64,000 nucleotides of DNA from NCBI RefSeq assembly GCF_026262505.1, contig NC_067204.1:12046522-12110521 (forward strand), in the 5' to 3' direction. The notes beneath the pieces were generated by a model. That model was not told where the DNA came from, searched no databases, and was given only the letters and a program-made list of their open reading frames with translations. The stretch comes from Trichomonas vaginalis G3. Lineage: Eukaryota; Parabasalia; Trichomonadida; Trichomonadidae. The position numbers were made by a program, and so were the translations under genes. Shown here piece after piece: positions 20,731-30,918 of this stretch; the first letter of the stretch is position 1, and the number at the start of each line of letters is the position of its first letter.

Positions 20731-21147
20731 AGACATTTTAATTTTATTTTGTATTATTAATTTTGTTGTTTTATTATTTTAATTAAAAAATAAAGTTTAT
20801 AAAAGATAACTTATTCGAAATAAGAGAGAAATATTGCTCAAATTTATTTCTCTACTTAAATTGCAATAATTTGAATTCAAATATCAGAAAAATTTTGATG
20901 ATAATCCGATGAAATTAAGGATACCAATATAAAACAGGATGCTTAATCTAGGAATGCATTGCAAATTTACATCTTCTATTTTCATTTTGTTTTAGATTCC
21001 TTGCTTTGGCTCCAATTTTTTCGTCAAACTTTATAAATCGGCATAAGAAACTTATGAATGCGGCAACCCACAGTTTAGCGTGAATAAATATTATCAGTGC
21101 TGCACGCCGATGAATTATATTATAAATTCGTCATTTTTTAAACGTAA
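20731..21147. other. Intergenic region with an initiator before the coiled-coil gene
   Basis: AT-rich spacer. Apart from the TCATTTTTT initiator at its right end I see no gene, repeat or structured element. Confidence 0.5.
21131..21139 (+). promoter_or_regulatory. Trichomonad Inr TCATTTTTT
   Basis: Fits TCA(+1)Y(T/A) and lies 8 bases before the ATG at 21148. The predicted leader is about 15 bases. Confidence 0.65.
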
Positions 21148-22767
21148 ATGTCAAAAAGCGCAAAAAAAGGGATTTCCAATCTAGATACATCGAAAAAATC
21201 GCCATTTATAGAGCAATTAAGTAAGAGAGAAGAAAATTTACAGCTTGAATTACAAAAATTACTCGCAGAACAACAAAGAATTCAAGATGAAATGAAAAGT
21301 CTTGAGCAAGAAAAGAAACAACTTGATGAAAATGAGATACATCTTAACGAAGTTGAGAGAGATATATCAGAACAAGAAGAACAAGTTTCATCAATTGCAA
21401 ATCTTAATAAATCGACAGAAGAAATTGAAAGACAAACACAAGTATTAAGAGAAACAGCCGAAAAACTTAAATCCGATCTTGGAAAAGCAAAGAAAGAGCT
21501 TGATACCGCAAGACTTAATGTCCAAATGAAACAACAAGAAGTTGAAGGAAACAATAAGCTTGCTTCAGAGCTTAGCTCACAAAAGGAAGCTCTAGAAAAA
21601 GAAGATATGGAATTACGAGAATTAGAACTTCAATCAAAAGATGCAGATACGTTAATTCAAAATGTACGCAGAAAATCTCAGCAAGTCAATAGACTTAAGC
21701 AATTAGTCGAATCATTACAAGAAGAGGTTTCTGTTAGAGAAGCCGAAGTCATTAAACTTGAAGCTGACGCATTAGAGCATCAAAAGAAGATTGAAGAAAC
21801 AAACGAGAAGCGAGCAGCTTTAGAACGTCGTAGAGTTGCAGCTGAAGCAAAGAAGCGAAAGATCTTACAGGCTCTTTCAGAGCGTGATGAGAAACGTAAG
21901 AAACTTCTTGAACAGAGAGAACAGATCAGAAAACGAAGGGAAGAAGCAGAAAAAGAACACGACGAACTTGATCAATTAGAAATGCAGCTTAAGCGAGAAG
22001 AAGAGAAGCTTGCTGAACGTAAGAAAGAAGATGAAGAAGCAGCAAGAATTGCAGCAGAAGCAAATGAAAGAACTCAAAACAAAGAAATTAGAAGAGCCGC
22101 ATTAGAAGCAGAAAGACACGAAAACACACGTAAAATGAAGACATATATTGATGAATATTTATCAAAGTTTGAAGAGGAAGCAGCCGCAGTTGAAAGAAGA
22201 TTCGAAAAGCTTGAAAGAGCTGCTGCACAAAGAAGAAATGAAGTTGAATTGGAACAATCGAAATGGCTTGAGTTATGGAATAAAAAGCATGAAGAAGCAG
22301 ATAAAATGATTATGGAACTCGAGAACAAACTCAAGGAATGTGAAAGTGTCGATTCGTTGAAACAGAAACTTGCAGGTTTGCAAGCAGAACACGATGAGCT
22401 TCAACAGAAGATCGAAGATGAACAAGCAGAAATCAAACGATTATCAGAAGGTCCAGGCAGCGAGCGCGCACTGTTAGAACAAATGGAGAAAGAAACACGA
22501 GAAGAGCGTGAGCGTATTGCAGCATTAGAAGCAGAATTAGAGACAAAACGTATGGAACAGCAGAAAGAAGAAGACAAACTTCGATCGCAAGAAGAAGAAC
22601 TTAACCAGAAGAAAGATAACTTAGAAAGTCGTGCCAAACTTTTGCAACTTCGCGAGAATGGTGCCAAAAAGATGCTTGCTATCTACCAGAAGCAACTTGA
22701 TGAAGCAGAGAAACGATGCATCAGTCTTAAAGAGCAACGCGAGCAATTAGAAAAAAATGCAAATTAA
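21148..22767 (+). CDS. Coiled-coil protein, 539 residues, family not assigned
   Basis: Almost entirely charged heptad sequence (E, K, Q, R, L, A), from about residue 20 to the end (IEQLSKREENLQLELQKLLAEQQRIQDEM... to SLKEQREQLEKNAN). It has a short Ser/Lys head and no globular domain. It follows the CFAP57-like gene on the same strand with its own initiator, so it is transcribed separately. Likely a filament or cytoskeletal scaffold protein, but composition alone cannot name it. The start is fixed by the initiator at 21131. Confidence 0.85.
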   Translation: MSKSAKKGISNLDTSKKSPFIEQLSKREENLQLELQKLLAEQQRIQDEMKSLEQEKKQLDENEIHLNEVERDISEQEEQVSSIANLNKSTEEIERQTQVLRETAEKLKSDLGKAKKELDTARLNVQMKQQEVEGNNKLASELSSQKEALEKEDMELRELELQSKDADTLIQNVRRKSQQVNRLKQLVESLQEEVSVREAEVIKLEADALEHQKKIEETNEKRAALERRRVAAEAKKRKILQALSERDEKRKKLLEQREQIRKRREEAEKEHDELDQLEMQLKREEEKLAERKKEDEEAARIAAEANERTQNKEIRRAALEAERHENTRKMKTYIDEYLSKFEEEAAAVERRFEKLERAAAQRRNEVELEQSKWLELWNKKHEEADKMIMELENKLKECESVDSLKQKLAGLQAEHDELQQKIEDEQAEIKRLSEGPGSERALLEQMEKETREERERIAALEAELETKRMEQQKEEDKLRSQEEELNQKKDNLESRAKLLQLRENGAKKMLAIYQKQLDEAEKRCISLKEQREQLEKNAN

Positions 22768-23319
22768 CAATTTTCTTTTCTTGTTTTCATTTATAAATAT
22801 TTTCATTATTTAAACATAAATTAACCATGGTGTGATTGAGGGAAAAAAAATAGATTTAAGGCTGAATAAGAATGTATTTGAGGTTTTTAAGGAATCTTCA
22901 TAGATATCAGAACTTTATAGACCTCAAATAAATTTGCTGAATTTTTTAAGAATTTGAATACACATTTTCATTCGACCATCTCAAAAATTTAAAGGTTCAA
23001 TCGTAGTTAGATTTAAACCTTTCCGATATTTCAAGTACTCTTAACATACTAATGGAAAAACTCTATTTGATATGGAAGTTATTTCAATTTGATTCAAAAA
23101 ATTCAATTGAAAATAAATATGAGAGGGGGGCACAAACTTGCCCACTGAGGTGAAGTGAAAAGTGACAGGTTTACATGTCAGAAATGTAAAGTGTTAGATT
23201 TGAAACAAAAAATGGATTAATTTATTATTATATGATAGAGAGATTTGGTAAGTTACTATCAAATTTGTAAGTAAGGAAAAAAAAAGTAAGAAAGAAAAAA
23301 AAAATTTTAAAAATAAAAA
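22768..23319. other. Intergenic sequence before the repeat cluster
   Basis: No gene seen. At 23125-23150 a run of six G followed by CACAAACTTGCCCACTG interrupts otherwise AT-rich sequence. A weakly similar GGGGGCACA lies inverted at 26992-27000, next to the MULE right end, but the two do not extend into a convincing terminal repeat. Confidence 0.4.
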
Positions 23320-23553
23320 GCCACTCGCTTCGCTCGCGGTTGACAAAAAGAACAAATTCGAAAAATAATTGTATGAAATTACGAAACTAAGCCACTCGCT
23401 TCGCTCGCGGCTTAAGAAAAGAACAGATTCGAAAAAAGATTGTATGAAATTACGAAACTAAGCCGCTCGCTTCGCTTGCGGCTTAAGAAAAGAACAGATT
23501 CGAAAAAAGATTGTACGAAATTACGAAACTAAGCCGCTCGCTTCGCTCGCGGT
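23320..23553. repeat. 71-bp tandem repeat, about 3.3 units
   Basis: The block GCC(A/G)CTCGCTTCGCTCGCGG recurs at 23320, 23391, 23462 and 23533, exactly 71 bases apart. It is joined by AT-rich sequence containing AACAGATTCG and GAAATTACGAAACTAA. The GC-rich block is an imperfect palindrome (GCCGC at one edge, GCGGC at the other), so each unit carries one small hairpin. The units differ at a few positions. The GC content is far above the surroundings. Confidence 0.85.
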
Positions 23554-23602
23554 TTAAGTAAACAACATATTTCAGATTATCGATACTAAAAATTTTTTTA
23601 TT

Positions 23603-23830
23603 GGGGTATTATTATTGTCGTCTGGCGGTTTTAGACGACAATGCGAATTTTCAAATAATAGGATTTTTAGCCAGATAAAGAGCTACTCCATATATCATGC
23701 GTGTTTGCATACTATATACATAGATGGAATTGATGTTCTTCCTTTATTTAGGTACCGAAACATGCTTGAAAAATCTATTTTTTAGACGACAATAATAATT
23801 TTGTCACTTTTTCCAGACGACAATAAAACA
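23603..23830. mobile_element. Short MITE-like element with repeated AGACGACAAT ends
   Basis: TTATTGTCGTCTGG at 23612-23625 is inverted as CCAGACGACAATAA at 23813-23826. An inner inverted pair ATTGTCGTCT/AGACGACAAT (23613-23642) forms a local hairpin, and another AGACGACAATAATAAT lies near 23784. Four copies of one 10-mer in about 220 noncoding bases suggest terminal and subterminal repeats of a nonautonomous element. No target duplication is clear, so the boundaries are approximate. Confidence 0.45.
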
Positions 23831-23872
23831 TCCTCTTTTTTATTTTATTACATTTTTTTTGCATTTTTTTAA

Positions 23873-24355
23873 AGCTTCTTAACTTAAATCATGGAATGTC
23901 TCAAAGAAAAAAGTAGCATACAGCATGCAAAGCTAAAGAAAGATAATCATAATTAATACCTTAATTTTTAATATTACGCATTTTTAGGTGCAAAATTTAA
24001 AAACATTCTAATACAATAGAGCAGTTTCCAAAAGTAGCATACAGCATGCAAAGCTAAAGAAAGATAATCATAATTAATACCTTAATTTTTAATATTACGC
24101 ATTTTTAGGTGCAAAATTTAAAAACATTCTAATACAATAGAGCAGTTTCCAAAAGTAGCATACAGCATGCAAAGCTAAAGAAAGATAATCATAATTAATA
24201 CCTTTAAAGTTTAAAATCTTGATTTTTTTTAAATCAAATATTTATAACTTTAATACATACAGCTTAAACCTTATACTTGTTTTCTCTTGTGAGAAAGCAA
24301 TCTTACAAAGCTAACAATCCTAAAAAATAAAGAATTAAAATTTAATAATTTAATC
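23873..24355. repeat. MULE left terminal inverted repeat with 121-bp units
   Basis: AAGTAGCATACAGCATGC recurs at 23911, 24032 and 24153 (period 121). After the third start the sequence runs into the unique inner part of the terminal repeat (TTTAAAGTTTAAAATC onward), which is matched inverted at about 25998-26150. Confidence 0.85.
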
Positions 24356-24372
24356 TAAAATTAAAATCAAAA

Positions 24373-25821
24373 TTAAATGAAATGAGTTCTTTGTAATAAT
24401 ACTTTCAAGGTAGGATATATTTTAGTGGGATCTATTGAGTCATCACTAACAGCATTGAGCAATCTATTGAGCATTGAAATACTCTCGATTTTTCTTTGTC
24501 TTTTTACATCAATTTCTGCGTTAGTTGCTTTTTCCATGATCCTAATAACACGGTCATCTGCTGGATTTTGATCAATTTTGAGTTTGATAACGAAAGATGG
24601 TATCACTTTTGTATAAATTTCTATAATAACATCATCAATTCTGAGATTTTTTCGATCAGGAAAATAGTCATGTTTGAGTGTTCTAAAATGAGCTTCGGCA
24701 ATATTGTTAGTTGCGTCGCCTTCACGCCTGTCACGAGCAATCCATCTTGATATGTTGTAACGCCATTGTCTGTTAAAGTATTGAGATGCTGTTGGATCTG
24801 TGTCGAGCAACTCCAGAACTTGATCATAGGCAGCATTTGCTTCTTCCTCATGTTCTGCATCTAATTTGAAGACTAAATCCTTCATCAAATTATAGAATTG
24901 TTCAAATTTTTCTTGAGAAGAAAACTTATTTGATTTGCGAAGAATTGCACGAAGAACATGTACTCCGCACCAAAGTATTTGAGCTTGTGGAATGCTTTCT
25001 TCTATTGCTTGAGCTATCTGTGGAGCACAGTCCATGCTAATGTATTCTGGCTCAATTGTTACCCATCTGAGATAGGCGCACACGCAAACTTGAATGTTTT
25101 GATAAGTGTCTGGTTGACAAAAGAAATATAAAAAAGGGAAAATGTGAAAATCTTTGATTTTGCCAGTAAATGCATACAATGGAATGTTTGATCGCAACAA
25201 TTTATAGGTGCTGTCTATATGAAATGTCTTGATACTATGCGCATAAGCTTTGCCTTCAAAAGGCGCGTAATAGAAACACATATTATTGTCTGAGACTTCA
25301 AATGCAATGAGATCATCTGGAGATTCTTCTTGTACTGTCTGAACAAAGATTTGCAATGACACAACATCGTCAGGAGAATATCTAGTTTGAAGAGCATGTA
25401 TTCTCTCTGCAAATCGTTTGATTGCACGTGGTTTTTGAGCGTACATCTCTGGAATGGACGGACCTGTAAGAGGAATTTCAAGATCTTTGAATGCATTTAG
25501 CTGTGCTATCGCTCTTTGATTGTCATCTGTTTGGAAGTAATGTTCTAAATATTTGCGATAAAAGACAGACGAATATTGACTTTTGTCATTTGGGGCGGAA
25601 TGATCATGTTCTTCAACTATTTTGATTAGTTTGTATTTATTTTGATCCAAGATTGCAACATTAAAATGTGCAGGACATTTTGGATATTTGCAGTGGAATG
25701 AAATCTGAGATCTTTCTTTCCTGACACGTTCACCATATCCATACTGTGCTTGTATTTCTTGTTTAACTCCAAATTTACAAAGATCCATAACAGTAAAGAT
25801 AGTTTCTTCTTCTAATTCCAT
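24373..25821 (-). CDS. MULE transposase (Mutator-like, DDE)
   Basis: 482 residues, inside the terminal repeats. The N-terminal about 75 residues carry HCKYPKCPAHF...EEHDHSA, a C-x4-C...H-x-H zinc-binding module of the FAR1/FLYWCH/WRKY-like kind that binds transposon ends. The catalytic core shows HIDSTYKLL (D203), ISMDCAPQIAQAIEESIP (D264) followed by WCGVHVLRAI (the MULE C-x2-H), and GDATNNIAEAHFRTLKHD (E376), the DDE triad expected of MULE enzymes. The frame is intact, so a functional enzyme is possible. The start at 25821 gives a full zinc module. Confidence 0.9.
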   Translation of the reverse strand: MELEEETIFTVMDLCKFGVKQEIQAQYGYGERVRKERSQISFHCKYPKCPAHFNVAILDQNKYKLIKIVEEHDHSAPNDKSQYSSVFYRKYLEHYFQTDDNQRAIAQLNAFKDLEIPLTGPSIPEMYAQKPRAIKRFAERIHALQTRYSPDDVVSLQIFVQTVQEESPDDLIAFEVSDNNMCFYYAPFEGKAYAHSIKTFHIDSTYKLLRSNIPLYAFTGKIKDFHIFPFLYFFCQPDTYQNIQVCVCAYLRWVTIEPEYISMDCAPQIAQAIEESIPQAQILWCGVHVLRAILRKSNKFSSQEKFEQFYNLMKDLVFKLDAEHEEEANAAYDQVLELLDTDPTASQYFNRQWRYNISRWIARDRREGDATNNIAEAHFRTLKHDYFPDRKNLRIDDVIIEIYTKVIPSFVIKLKIDQNPADDRVIRIMEKATNAEIDVKRQRKIESISMLNRLLNAVSDDSIDPTKIYPTLKVLLQRTHFI

Positions 25822-25997
25822 TTGAAATTGAAATGAAAATTAAAAATTCAGAAATTTGAATAGATTTGGTCTGTAATTAAATGAGAATAGCAGTTTGTTC
25901 GTCATTGTTTGAGGCAAGAGTATTATAGGAATATTATATGATGGATTTGAGTTGCATATAAAGAGTGCAAAAGGATAAAGAGAGAAATTTTGTTAGA

Positions 25998-26963
25998 TTA
26001 AATTATTAAATTTTAATTCTTTATTTTTTAGGATTGTTAGCTTTGTAAGATTGCTTTCTCACAAGAGAAAACAAGTATAAGGTTTAAGCTGTATGTATTA
26101 AAGTTATAAATATTTGATTTTAAAAAAAATCAAGATTTTAAACTTTAAAGGTATTAATTATGATTATCTTTCTTTAGCTTTGCATGCTGTATGCTACTTT
26201 TGGAAACTGCTCTATTGTATTAGAATGTTTTTAAATTTTGCACCTAAAAATGCGTAATATTAAAAATTAAGGTATTAATTATGATTATCTTTCTTTAGCT
26301 TTACATGCTGTATGCTACTTTTGGAAACTGCTCTATTGTATTAGAATGTTTTTAAATTTTGCACCTAAAAATGCGTAATATTAAAAATTAAGGTATTAAT
26401 TATGATTATCTTTCTTTAGCTTTACATGCTGTATGCTACTTTTGGAAACTGCTCTATTGTATTAGAATGTTTTTAAATTTTGCACCTAAAAATGCGTAAT
26501 ATTAAAAATTAAGGTATTAATTATGATTATCTTTCTTTAGCTTTGCATGCTGTATGCTACTTTTGGAAACTGCTCTATTGTATTAGAATGTTTTTAAATT
26601 TTGCACCTAAAAATGCGTAATATTAAAAATTAAGGTATTAATTATGATTATCTTTCTTTAGCTTTACATGCTGTATGCTACTTTTGGAAACTGCTCTATT
26701 GTATTAGAATGTTTTTAAATTTTGCACCTAAAAATGCGTAATATTAAAAATTAAGGTATTAATTATGATTATCTTTCTTTAGCTTTGCATGCTGTATGCT
26801 ACTTTTGGAAACTGCTCTATTGTATTAGAATGTTTTTAAATTTTGCACCTAAAAATGCGTAATATTAAAAATTAAGGTATTAATTATGATTATCTTTCTT
26901 TAGCTTTACATGCTGTATGCTACTTTTTTCTTTGAGACATTCCATGATTTAAGTTAAGAAGCT
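25998..26963. repeat. MULE right terminal inverted repeat with about 6.5 units of 121 bp
   Basis: GGTATTAATTATGATTATC recurs at about 26150, 26271, 26392, 26513, 26634, 26755 and 26876. One site varies between TTTGCATGC and TTTACATGC in the order G, A, A, G, A, G, A, which fits growth partly in two-unit (242-bp) steps. The outer end mirrors the left repeat, including the TCTCAAAGAAAAAAG segment. Confidence 0.9.
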
Positions 26964-27065
26964 AAATTCTGAAGTTTACATGATCCTCTCGTGTGCCCCC
27001 TTAAAAAAATGCAAAAAAAATTGAATACTTTACTGGCTGGGCAAATTTGTCGCCGCCCCATAAAT

Positions 27066-30000
27066 ATGTTTGTATTCCTATTATCTCTTGCGTTTGCAGA
27101 ATTTCGCATTTGTATTTATAATACTGATGATTCGCAATGTAAGACCACAAGAAATTATAAAGATAAGTTATCTCTTTCCAATTTTATTTCAAAATCTGAA
27201 AGTGATGTTAAAACATATCTTCAAAATCTTGAATATGATATGAATAGTTTACCTAGTATCAATATCGATTATCCTGGACATACACCTCAGACAAATGCGT
27301 CTCATGAAGATTCAAACATTCTTGAAAAATTTACAAGTGATGACTTCCATCCCATGATCATATTTGATTCTATGCAAGAAACACCATCAACAGAAATAAC
27401 TCATGCTCCTTCAGGATCAAACTCATCTTGTGAATATCATGGTTATATTCTAAGATTTCCAGGACAATTCAACGTTAGAAGTTTTCATGTATATAATTGC
27501 AAAGATAAAGGTGATAAAATTGATGGATTTAATATTTTAAATTATATTGGGCCGATGAATTTGATCATTTCCCTGGATAATGCAAATACCTATTATGTAT
27601 TATGGAATGTTAACTTGACAGGAGAAGAATCGGGATATACTTCAAGAACAAGTAATAAAATCTATGAAACTAGAGCGCTTTCGTTTAGTAATGTCAATAA
27701 TTATACATCTGTACAGATATCAGATGGATATACAACCACAAGTTTCTTAGCAACAGTGAAATTTGATTCATTTACTTTTCAATTTCAAATACCTTATAAT
27801 TATTCATCATTAGTGTTCAACTTTGATACGTACCAATCATCCCCTGCAACATTGACATTAGATCAACATGAAAATAAGTCAGTTATCCCTAGTGATGTGA
27901 CACTATCAAGATTAGATATTACAGGTGGAAATGTTTCGTACTCGAAAATAGTAATCTCATCTACATCACTATTCTCAATATCATATTCAACATCCTTTGC
28001 ATGCGTATTTGGTTTCACAGAATGGACAATTGAAATTGATGGAAGTGAATTTCCTTTCAATATGTTTAATCTCCCTGCACATGTGATATTAATTCTTCAT
28101 AAGAGTACAACAATCAAATCTTTTGCATTTAATTTCTTCACTGATTTAACAATAAAATTAGATTCGTCAACATCAAGCGCAAGCATTAAAATATCAGATT
28201 GTGATTTTGGCTGGAAAGATTATAATGACTTCTACATGGCTTCCGGAGTTAATCTTGTATTTGGAAAATTAACAAATTTTCCTTCATGGACTTCAAAATA
28301 CATACCGTTGCATTGGCACATGAAGAAGTTTTCTGAGAAATATGAATGCGGGCAATTAACATTCACAACACTGCCTCAATACGAAGGTACAAACTCTCTG
28401 ATTTTATATATCGATCATGAAGATTCTTCACATTATTATACGAAATCAGAGATTTCGTCAAAGTTCCCAACGACAGAGATGCAAGTAGTTTCATGTGAAA
28501 ATAGAGAAATCAACGTCGAATTAGCGAGTGATGTCACAATTCCAGGTTTTTATGAAGGTCAATCAATTATGACATCAACAACAAGTGGTCGAGTTAAATT
28601 TGATCCTGACAAACTAAGTCTGTTCCCACTATCTATATGTTTGACATTCGATCTAGGAACAGTTTCTGATTGCAAAGCATCATCTATGAAATATTATCTA
28701 ACACGTGTTCTCAACATGAGTTTACCAATATCACAAATGAAAGCACTAGATCCAGACTATCCAGAGAAGGTTCTCAACTTATCCCTCAATGCACCAAGCG
28801 ACTTGAATGGTATCGAAATCGGATATTATATCACATCTCTCGGATTTGATTCGATGAACTTTAAAATTCCGACACTCGATTTGACGAAACTAAACAGTGA
28901 TTTGAAGAACAAAGACTTCTTTATCAGTGCAGCTGATGGTGCATATGCAAGAATCAACGTTCTCGGCTTATCAGAACTTCAAGGCAATATTTCTTTGAAT
29001 AACCTGAATCTTAACTATGATCTTGATGTTTCCACTCTTTCCATTAATGATAATGTCAATAGTGTCTCGCTAACCAGATCCTCATTCAATTTCAAATTAA
29101 AGCCAACATTTAATGAAAAAGTAACGTTTTATTATAACTCAGATGATGTTGCAAAGTTATTTGCCAGCGATTTTTCTATTAGTGTATATCAATTAAGATA
29201 TTGGCCACTGGGAAAGTCAATTTTGGTAATAACAGGTTTGGAACCGTTACAAATTGCAGGTTTATTTTATGGAAACTCGACAAGGATAAAACTACGTGTA
29301 ACTCCAGTTGTAGATGTTGTCCCTGTTACCATTCAAATTACAGCTTCAAAGGTTCTTTTAACTGTTGATTATTTATCACAAGATTCGTTCTCAAATAATG
29401 ATGAATATAGATTATTAATCGAATATGATGGAAAAGAAACAGCAGAGAATGTTGTTAATTTCAATCTCACTAATTTTATTGGATATGCAGAGATTCTGAC
29501 TGCAGAAAGCGATGTCGATTGGCCAGATTCATTCAGGAGTCAAGAAATAATCACATTGAATCCAGGAAACAGCACAATAACAAATGTGTTGATGTTGTTG
29601 AACTACACAGGACCATACATTCGAAACTCAATATACAAAGTATCAAACACGCTGGCAAGTCGTGTTCAATCCAAAGTCACAACATTCAAACTTGGTGATA
29701 GATCTTCAAATCTTCCAGAGGTCAAGTTCCCAGATATGTCATTTGACATTTTGCTGAGTGAAGATAACGAAACAAAAATCACTAAGATATCAGGATGCAA
29801 AGCAATATTCGATAACTTAGAGATCAAATATGATACTATCTCAGAATTTGATTCATTACAAGTTAACAATAACTTAACGATGTATCCAGGATCAGTTCTC
29901 AGACCGAGTGGGTATTCATCAAACAAACGAATATTAGACGACGGAACTAATTCAGAAAATTCAAATACAGATGTTTGTGACATATTCGGAACAAATGTCA

Positions 30001-30656
30001 ATCTTAGATGGAACTCAGACACTGCATCATCAGTTATCCTCTCATCAAACTGTCAGCAGCAAGATTCGTCAAAGACAACAAAGTTCACATTCCAATATGA
30101 CGACACACTCTTGCCTTACGTTTTCAATGCAACAAATTTCAAAAACAACTATATGGGCGAAAACCAAAAGACAGTCATTTCTGGTTTCATCCCATCTTCT
30201 AGCACCAAAGAATCACTGAACAAAAGTTCTTTCATTGGTCCAACTACTCCAAACAAAGAGTGGAAACATTATGAACCTGAGATGGAAGTAAATTTTACCG
30301 AAAACAAATTCTTTATCCGCACCCCCATTAATTATTCCACGAAATGGCTCTCAACAATGAAAGATTTACCAACTGATCCTCCTCTTTACACCGAATTGTT
30401 ACAAAAGCATTATGTCAAAAAAGATGGTGCAAAAGGAAATGGTTTAATGCTAATAATTGTGGTCGCTCTTGTATTTCTTATTGTTGTCATCGGAATCTGG
30501 TCTGTAATGTTCTTCCTTTACAAAGATACCCTAGTGGAGCTAGGAAACTCTAGTTATAGCTCTGCAGAGTCTTTAACATATTCTAAATCGTCAGGAAGTG
30601 GTTCCAGTTATGAAAAGAAGAAAGAAAGCAGTTCTGGTTCAGGTTCATCAGTTTAA
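27066..30656 (+). CDS. Large type I membrane surface protein, family not recognised
   Basis: 1196 residues from the ATG at 27066, chosen because it begins a clear signal peptide (MFVFLLSLAFA, then EFRICIY). Upstream in-frame codons start only at a GTG close to the MULE end. The ectodomain (about 1100 residues) is rich in beta-prone S, T, N and D, with many N-x-S/T sites and scattered cysteines. A single membrane helix, GLMLIIVVALVFLIVVIGIW (about residues 1124-1143), is followed by a cytosolic tail of about 45 residues with SSYSSAESLTYSKSSGSGSS. The architecture is that of a trichomonad surface glycoprotein, function unknown. The MULE right end lies only about 100 bases upstream of the start. 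Confidence 0.8.
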   Translation: MFVFLLSLAFAEFRICIYNTDDSQCKTTRNYKDKLSLSNFISKSESDVKTYLQNLEYDMNSLPSINIDYPGHTPQTNASHEDSNILEKFTSDDFHPMIIFDSMQETPSTEITHAPSGSNSSCEYHGYILRFPGQFNVRSFHVYNCKDKGDKIDGFNILNYIGPMNLIISLDNANTYYVLWNVNLTGEESGYTSRTSNKIYETRALSFSNVNNYTSVQISDGYTTTSFLATVKFDSFTFQFQIPYNYSSLVFNFDTYQSSPATLTLDQHENKSVIPSDVTLSRLDITGGNVSYSKIVISSTSLFSISYSTSFACVFGFTEWTIEIDGSEFPFNMFNLPAHVILILHKSTTIKSFAFNFFTDLTIKLDSSTSSASIKISDCDFGWKDYNDFYMASGVNLVFGKLTNFPSWTSKYIPLHWHMKKFSEKYECGQLTFTTLPQYEGTNSLILYIDHEDSSHYYTKSEISSKFPTTEMQVVSCENREINVELASDVTIPGFYEGQSIMTSTTSGRVKFDPDKLSLFPLSICLTFDLGTVSDCKASSMKYYLTRVLNMSLPISQMKALDPDYPEKVLNLSLNAPSDLNGIEIGYYITSLGFDSMNFKIPTLDLTKLNSDLKNKDFFISAADGAYARINVLGLSELQGNISLNNLNLNYDLDVSTLSINDNVNSVSLTRSSFNFKLKPTFNEKVTFYYNSDDVAKLFASDFSISVYQLRYWPLGKSILVITGLEPLQIAGLFYGNSTRIKLRVTPVVDVVPVTIQITASKVLLTVDYLSQDSFSNNDEYRLLIEYDGKETAENVVNFNLTNFIGYAEILTAESDVDWPDSFRSQEIITLNPGNSTITNVLMLLNYTGPYIRNSIYKVSNTLASRVQSKVTTFKLGDRSSNLPEVKFPDMSFDILLSEDNETKITKISGCKAIFDNLEIKYDTISEFDSLQVNNNLTMYPGSVLRPSGYSSNKRILDDGTNSENSNTDVCDIFGTNVNLRWNSDTASSVILSSNCQQQDSSKTTKFTFQYDDTLLPYVFNATNFKNNYMGENQKTVISGFIPSSSTKESLNKSSFIGPTTPNKEWKHYEPEMEVNFTENKFFIRTPINYSTKWLSTMKDLPTDPPLYTELLQKHYVKKDGAKGNGLMLIIVVALVFLIVVIGIWSVMFFLYKDTLVELGNSSYSSAESLTYSKSSGSGSSYEKKKESSSGSGSSV

Positions 30657-30904
30657 AAAAAATATTCATTATAAATCATTTCTCTTATAACCAAAATAAC
30701 ATTACTTCTTTTTATATATTATTGTGTTTAAATATTCTTTGAAAATTCAGCTTTTTGTGTATATTCTACTTGAAGTTACATTGTTTGCTTGATTCTACTA
30801 TGTGGATCATCGTGAGAGTTCCCTTAGGGGAAATTGCTGTAAGGATTTCCAAATTCCAAAAATAAAATAGAAATGTGTGAGCGATATTCGTTTAAAATTT
30901 CTTG

Positions 30905-30912
30905 TCACTTTT
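30905..30912 (+). promoter_or_regulatory. Trichomonad Inr TCACTTTT
   Basis: Perfect TCA(+1)Y(T/A) type, 6 bases before the ATG at 30919. It sets the start: in-frame codons upstream of it (from a GTG at 30877) would precede the transcript. Confidence 0.75.
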
Positions 30913-30918
30913 AATATC

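Larger units (their letters stand above)
23873..26963 (-). mobile_element. MULE DNA transposon with tandem-repeat-bearing terminal inverted repeats
   Basis: Both ends begin AGCTTCTTAACTTAAATC reading inward and share long inverted repeats around a MULE transposase gene. The left repeat is about 483 bp and the right about 966 bp. The difference is due to a 121-bp unit present about 2.5 times on the left and about 6.5 times on the right. No matching 9-bp target duplication is visible next to the AGCTTC ends. Outside each end lies the inverted pair GCATTTTTTTAA (23861 and 27001, minus), directly adjacent on the left but 37 bp away on the right, so one flank was probably altered. The element looks structurally complete and possibly active. 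Confidence 0.85.

Noticed and set aside
23125-27000. Larger element with GGGGGCACA ends enclosing the MULE cluster
   Set aside because: The similarity is limited to nine bases, the adjoining bases differ and no target duplication is found.
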